DNA from: Metabacillus sp. B2-18
GTDB lineage: Bacteria > Bacillota > Bacilli > Bacillales > Bacillaceae
DNA length: 64,000 nucleotides
Reading direction: 5' to 3'
Assembly (NCBI RefSeq): GCF_021117275.1
Contig: NZ_CP088245.1
Location: 1,339,501-1,403,500, forward strand
Position numbers and translations under genes: made by a program. Position 1 is the stretch's first letter; every line of letters starts with the position of its first letter. Positions 61,277 through 64,000 of this stretch are shown here, piece by piece. The notes beneath the pieces were generated by a model. The model was given only the letters and a program-made list of their open reading frames with translations. It did not search any database and had not been told where the DNA came from.

Positions 61277-61308
61277 AAAGGGCTGAAACGAAAGTGTTCC
61301 AACCCTTT
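61277..61308 (-). terminator. Probable terminator of the sugar ABC operon
   Basis: On the minus strand AAAGGGTTGGAAC pairs with GTTTCAGCCCTTT (G-U and two mismatched positions) just after the stop codon; the T run is short. Confidence 0.5.
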
Positions 61309-61317
61309 AAAAAATAC

Positions 61318-62652
61318 CTACTGCATATTTGCTTCAACTGTTTCCTGTGCTTTCTTTAAAGCATCTTCAGGAGATTCAGATTTCTGTCTTAGTACATTAT
61401 TTAATGTATTGGTATTTAACTCGGTTAGAACATCTGGATATTGTTCTGTTACGTTAATACCATTAATTTCGTCTTTGATCTCAAGTAATGTATCAAAAAT
61501 ATCCGTACCGAAATATTGATAGAATTTGTTATCCTCTTGAACCGCCGGATCTTCCCACACATCCCAACGAGGTGGATCAAAGCCCAGAACTGTCCATAGT
61601 TTAATATTTGCTTCCTTAGAAAGTTTTGCAAATGCCAGGAATTCCTTTGCAAGCTCAGCATGCTCAGTTTGATTTGTAACAACGGTACCAGTTCCACCAA
61701 TACCTACCGAGCGATCTCCACCTTCTTCCCAAGCAGGCATTGGTCGTATCACCATTTTACCTTTTAGGTCAGGCATATAATCTGTGAAACGTCCCATATA
61801 CCACATTGGCATAGAGATAGATGCCGCTTTTCCTTCATTCATAAATGCATAAAACTCTTCAGCATGTGGCTCGCCACCAGGTGTTAACTCTGCAATTTTA
61901 TGTGTATTAAGCATATCATTCAACAAAGAAAGTGTTTTGATGTTTTCAGGGCTATCTATTGTTAAATTACCCTCATCATCAAATAAGTCAGAACCTTGTT
62001 GACTGATCATTTGCTGGAAAGTAGTTGCATCACCCGTATGAACTGTTGTCATAACAGCATCAGTGTTTTCAACGACCTTTTTACCCGCTTCTACATAGTC
62101 ATCCCAAGTTTTGATTGAATCTATATCAACACCAGCTTGGTCCATAATTTCTTTGTTATAATACATGACAGTCGCACCAACATGTGTAGGCATACCGTAG
62201 TAATTACCATCCTTAGCATATATGTCAAATCTTGATTGGATGAAGTTATCCATTTCTGGTTCAACATATTCATTCATAGGTAAAAGCTGTGGTTCACCTT
62301 GTAAAAAGTTCGGAAAACGACCAACTTCAATATCAGAAATATCAGGTGCACCTTTACCAGACTGTAGCGCTAATAATAAGTTGTTATGCATTTGATCGTA
62401 AGGGAATGTTTCAGCAACAAGTTTAATCGGTTTATCTGGGTGAAGTTCATTCCAACGAGGAACCGCGTCTTTAAAGAAATCCATGTGCAGTTCAACAAAT
62501 GTCCAATACTTTAATTCGGTTGCATCTTCAACATCTCCACCTATAACTTCCTTTTCAGTTGCCTCACCAGATGCCGAGTCTCCTCCACCATTACATGCCG
62601 CTAATACAAAACACATAAGTAATCCTAAAAGTACCGATAACGACCTTTTCAA
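61318..62652 (-). CDS. Extracellular sugar-binding lipoprotein of an ABC transporter
   Basis: 444 residues. Signal MKRSLSVLLGLLMCFVLAAC ends in a lipobox, so the protein is lipid-anchored outside the cell. The rest is family 1 solute-binding (MalE-like): YWTFVELHMDFFKDAVPRWNELHPD, DISDIEVGRFPNFLQ and GGTGTVVTNQTEHAELAKEFLAF. It delivers an oligosaccharide to the permease encoded upstream on the same strand. The start is TTG behind AAGGGGGAAG. A cre-like site lies about 100 bp upstream. The specific sugar cannot be told. Confidence 0.92.
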   Translation of the reverse strand: MKRSLSVLLGLLMCFVLAACNGGGDSASGEATEKEVIGGDVEDATELKYWTFVELHMDFFKDAVPRWNELHPDKPIKLVAETFPYDQMHNNLLLALQSGKGAPDISDIEVGRFPNFLQGEPQLLPMNEYVEPEMDNFIQSRFDIYAKDGNYYGMPTHVGATVMYYNKEIMDQAGVDIDSIKTWDDYVEAGKKVVENTDAVMTTVHTGDATTFQQMISQQGSDLFDDEGNLTIDSPENIKTLSLLNDMLNTHKIAELTPGGEPHAEEFYAFMNEGKAASISMPMWYMGRFTDYMPDLKGKMVIRPMPAWEEGGDRSVGIGGTGTVVTNQTEHAELAKEFLAFAKLSKEANIKLWTVLGFDPPRWDVWEDPAVQEDNKFYQYFGTDIFDTLLEIKDEINGINVTEQYPDVLTELNTNTLNNVLRQKSESPEDALKKAQETVEANMQ

Positions 62653-62749
62653 TTTTCTTCCCCCTTGTTTATCATTTTTAAAAGCCTAGAGTTTTTTCAT
62701 AACAGAATTAATTCGATAGATTCACCTCCCTTAAGTTTGCTAACTACAG

Positions 62750-62763
62750 GATAAGCGCTTACA
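62750..62763 (-). promoter_or_regulatory. cre-like or LacI-family operator
   Basis: On the minus strand TGTAAGCGCTTATC, with the central palindrome ATAAGCGCTTA, matches the cre consensus at 12 of 14 positions. It lies between the YesL gene and the binding-protein gene, suggesting a separate sugar- or CcpA-controlled promoter for the latter. Confidence 0.55.
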
Positions 62764-62835
62764 AATTAACAATTATGCATACTCATAGCTGAAAGTATTT
62801 TCACTTAGGTAGAAAATAATAGAAACCTCCGCACT

Positions 62836-63468
62836 TTATAGCGACTTCACCTTTACTCCCTGATCCATTTTAGTAAAGACTCGCAACGTAACCCACATCA
62901 CCCCTATCCCTAAGGCACTAATCGTGAAAAATGGAATGATTCCCGGATAACTTAAAGATAGATACAATACAAAAAAAATCTTCAAACCACACATGAGGGT
63001 ATAATGAAGTTTTGATAAACCTACAATAATGGCATTCTTAAGATGCTGTCTCCAGGTAGCTTTATAATGAACAAGCATTGGAAAAGCCCAAATTAATAGA
63101 ATCATATAGAAGAAAACCATTAAATAAAAGGCAAAAGGAGTTACAATAGAGAACACACTTACCGAATTCTTCATTAATTGAAAATTAAAATACAGAATAA
63201 CTCCAGTTATTGTTAAAATCCATCCCAATATATTGGCTGTAGCAAATTCTTGACGATATGTTTTCTTAAATGTTTGGAAAATCTTGATATCATGTTCACC
63301 CAGAATCCACTTTCGAGCTACACTTAACATAGCGGCAGTAGATGGAAAGATACCTGCTACAATTAGTCCAAGAACTGAATAGAAAATCCACATTACATTC
63401 AGCACAACAAGGCGGAAAATCCATTGAAGTATAAAATCTAATTTTGATACAATTTCTTTCCCATTCAT
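62836..63468 (-). CDS. YesL family membrane protein (DUF624)
   Basis: 210 residues with about five membrane helices. Hallmarks are FILQWIFRLVVLNVMWIFYSVLGLI at the start and FPSTAAMLSVARKWILGEHDIKIFQTFKKTYRQEF near 42-77. It belongs to the same family as the protein at 48692. YesL proteins accompany carbohydrate ABC transporters of the pectin and glycan type, as here: it lies 34 bp after the permease gene and before the binding protein. Function in transport is not established. RBS AGAGGTGGAG. Confidence 0.9.
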   Translation of the reverse strand: MNGKEIVSKLDFILQWIFRLVVLNVMWIFYSVLGLIVAGIFPSTAAMLSVARKWILGEHDIKIFQTFKKTYRQEFATANILGWILTITGVILYFNFQLMKNSVSVFSIVTPFAFYLMVFFYMILLIWAFPMLVHYKATWRQHLKNAIIVGLSKLHYTLMCGLKIFFVLYLSLSYPGIIPFFTISALGIGVMWVTLRVFTKMDQGVKVKSL

Positions 63469-63502
63469 ATCAATACTCCACCTCTTTAGATCCGAAATAG
63501 GT

Positions 63503-64000
63503 TTATCCCTTCACTCCACCAACTGTAAGTCCTGCAACAAAGTACCGTTGGAAAAAGACAAAGAGAATAATGATTGGAATAATGGTCATAACAGAACCTG
63601 CAATGAGCACATCATAATTATTTCCATAAGGTGTTAGTAACGTTGCTAAGCCGATTGGTAATGTAAACATATCGTTCGATCTTAAAACAATTAATGGCCA
63701 TAAGAAATTGTTCCAGCTTCCTAATCCCTGAAGAATTGCCATTGCTGCCATTGATGGCCCCATAAGCGGTAGCATAATCCTAAAGAAAATTCCATACTCT
63801 GTAGCTCCATCAATCCTTGCCGCATCCATTAATTCTTTTGGAAGACCAATGGCATATTGTCTGAAGAAGAATACTGCTATCGGTGCAACTACAGCAGGTA
63901 GAATAACAGCTGTGTACGTATTAATTAAATTCATACTAATCATTAATTGGAAGAGTGGAAGCATAAGAATTTCAAATGGAACCATTAAAATAAATAGCAC
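63503..64000 (-). CDS. Carbohydrate ABC transporter permease, C-terminal part (5' end outside window)
   Basis: 165 residues up to the window edge. The EAA loop LPKELMDAARIDGATEYGIFFRIMLPLMGPSMAAM near residues 54-88 and the ending FQRYFVAGLTVGGVKG are standard for MalG/AraQ-type permeases. Four membrane helices are visible; the N-terminal two are missing. With the YesL protein and the binding lipoprotein it forms a sugar import operon. The ATPase and the other permease are not in the window. Confidence 0.92.
   Translation of the reverse strand: MLFILMVPFEILMLPLFQLMISMNLINTYTAVILPAVVAPIAVFFFRQYAIGLPKELMDAARIDGATEYGIFFRIMLPLMGPSMAAMAILQGLGSWNNFLWPLIVLRSNDMFTLPIGLATLLTPYGNNYDVLIAGSVMTIIPIIILFVFFQRYFVAGLTVGGVKG

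Noticed and set aside
1..64000. Mobile elements, phage genes, tRNA or rRNA genes
   Set aside because: No transposase, integrase or phage structural proteins, no flanking repeats and no cloverleaf-type sequences were recognised.

Overview
The window comes from an endospore-forming, low-GC Bacillaceae genome. The signs are strong AGGAGG-type ribosome binding sites, GTG and TTG starts, sigma-K-like promoters, TnrA/GlnR, cre and sigma-W sites, and homologues of B. subtilis PucR, PutBCR, FloT and YesL. No rRNA, tRNA, CRISPR array or insertion sequence was found. The exact genus cannot be fixed by eye.

Layout. 0-4.5 kb: end of a sensor kinase, an alpha/beta hydrolase and PEP carboxylase. 4.6-16.8 kb: reductive pyrimidine catabolism (PreT/PreA dihydropyrimidine dehydrogenase, dihydropyrimidinase, NCS1 permease, a PucR-type regulator, malonate-semialdehyde dehydrogenase, beta-alanine aminotransferase), with an azoreductase and two small unknown proteins. 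16.8-28.7 kb: guanidine assimilation. Two guanidine-I (ykkC) riboswitches precede an ABC importer and an operon of two DUF1989 proteins (carboxyguanidine deiminase), a urea/guanidine carboxylase and allophanate hydrolase; an APC permease lies between them. 28.8-30.7 kb: PRC-barrel protein and hydroxyacid dehydrogenase.

30.8-48.5 kb is a spore-surface region: two glycosyltransferases, an mnx-type manganese-oxidase operon (mnxG is split by a -1 frameshift), His/Cys-rich proteins, an Sco/FixH-like/CcdA copper-handling set, and an undescribed family of small proteins whose domain also ends a 509-residue coiled-coil protein. Many of these genes have sigma-K-like promoters.

48.7-64 kb: two YesL proteins, proline catabolism (putB, putC, putR), flotillin with a sigma-W promoter, an M20 amidohydrolase that could supply the missing beta-ureidopropionase step, a HAD phosphatase, a cold-shock protein, manganese catalase and part of a sugar ABC transporter.

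Most notable is that TnrA/GlnR boxes (TGTNANAWWWTNTNACA) sit in front of both guanidine operons, the APC permease, the PucR-type regulator and the pyrimidine operon. In four of these five promoters the box centre lies 38-39 bp upstream of a recognisable -10 box, which points to one nitrogen-limitation regulon covering the first third of the window. The second main point is the spore-surface region, in which several proteins appear to share a small beta-barrel domain.
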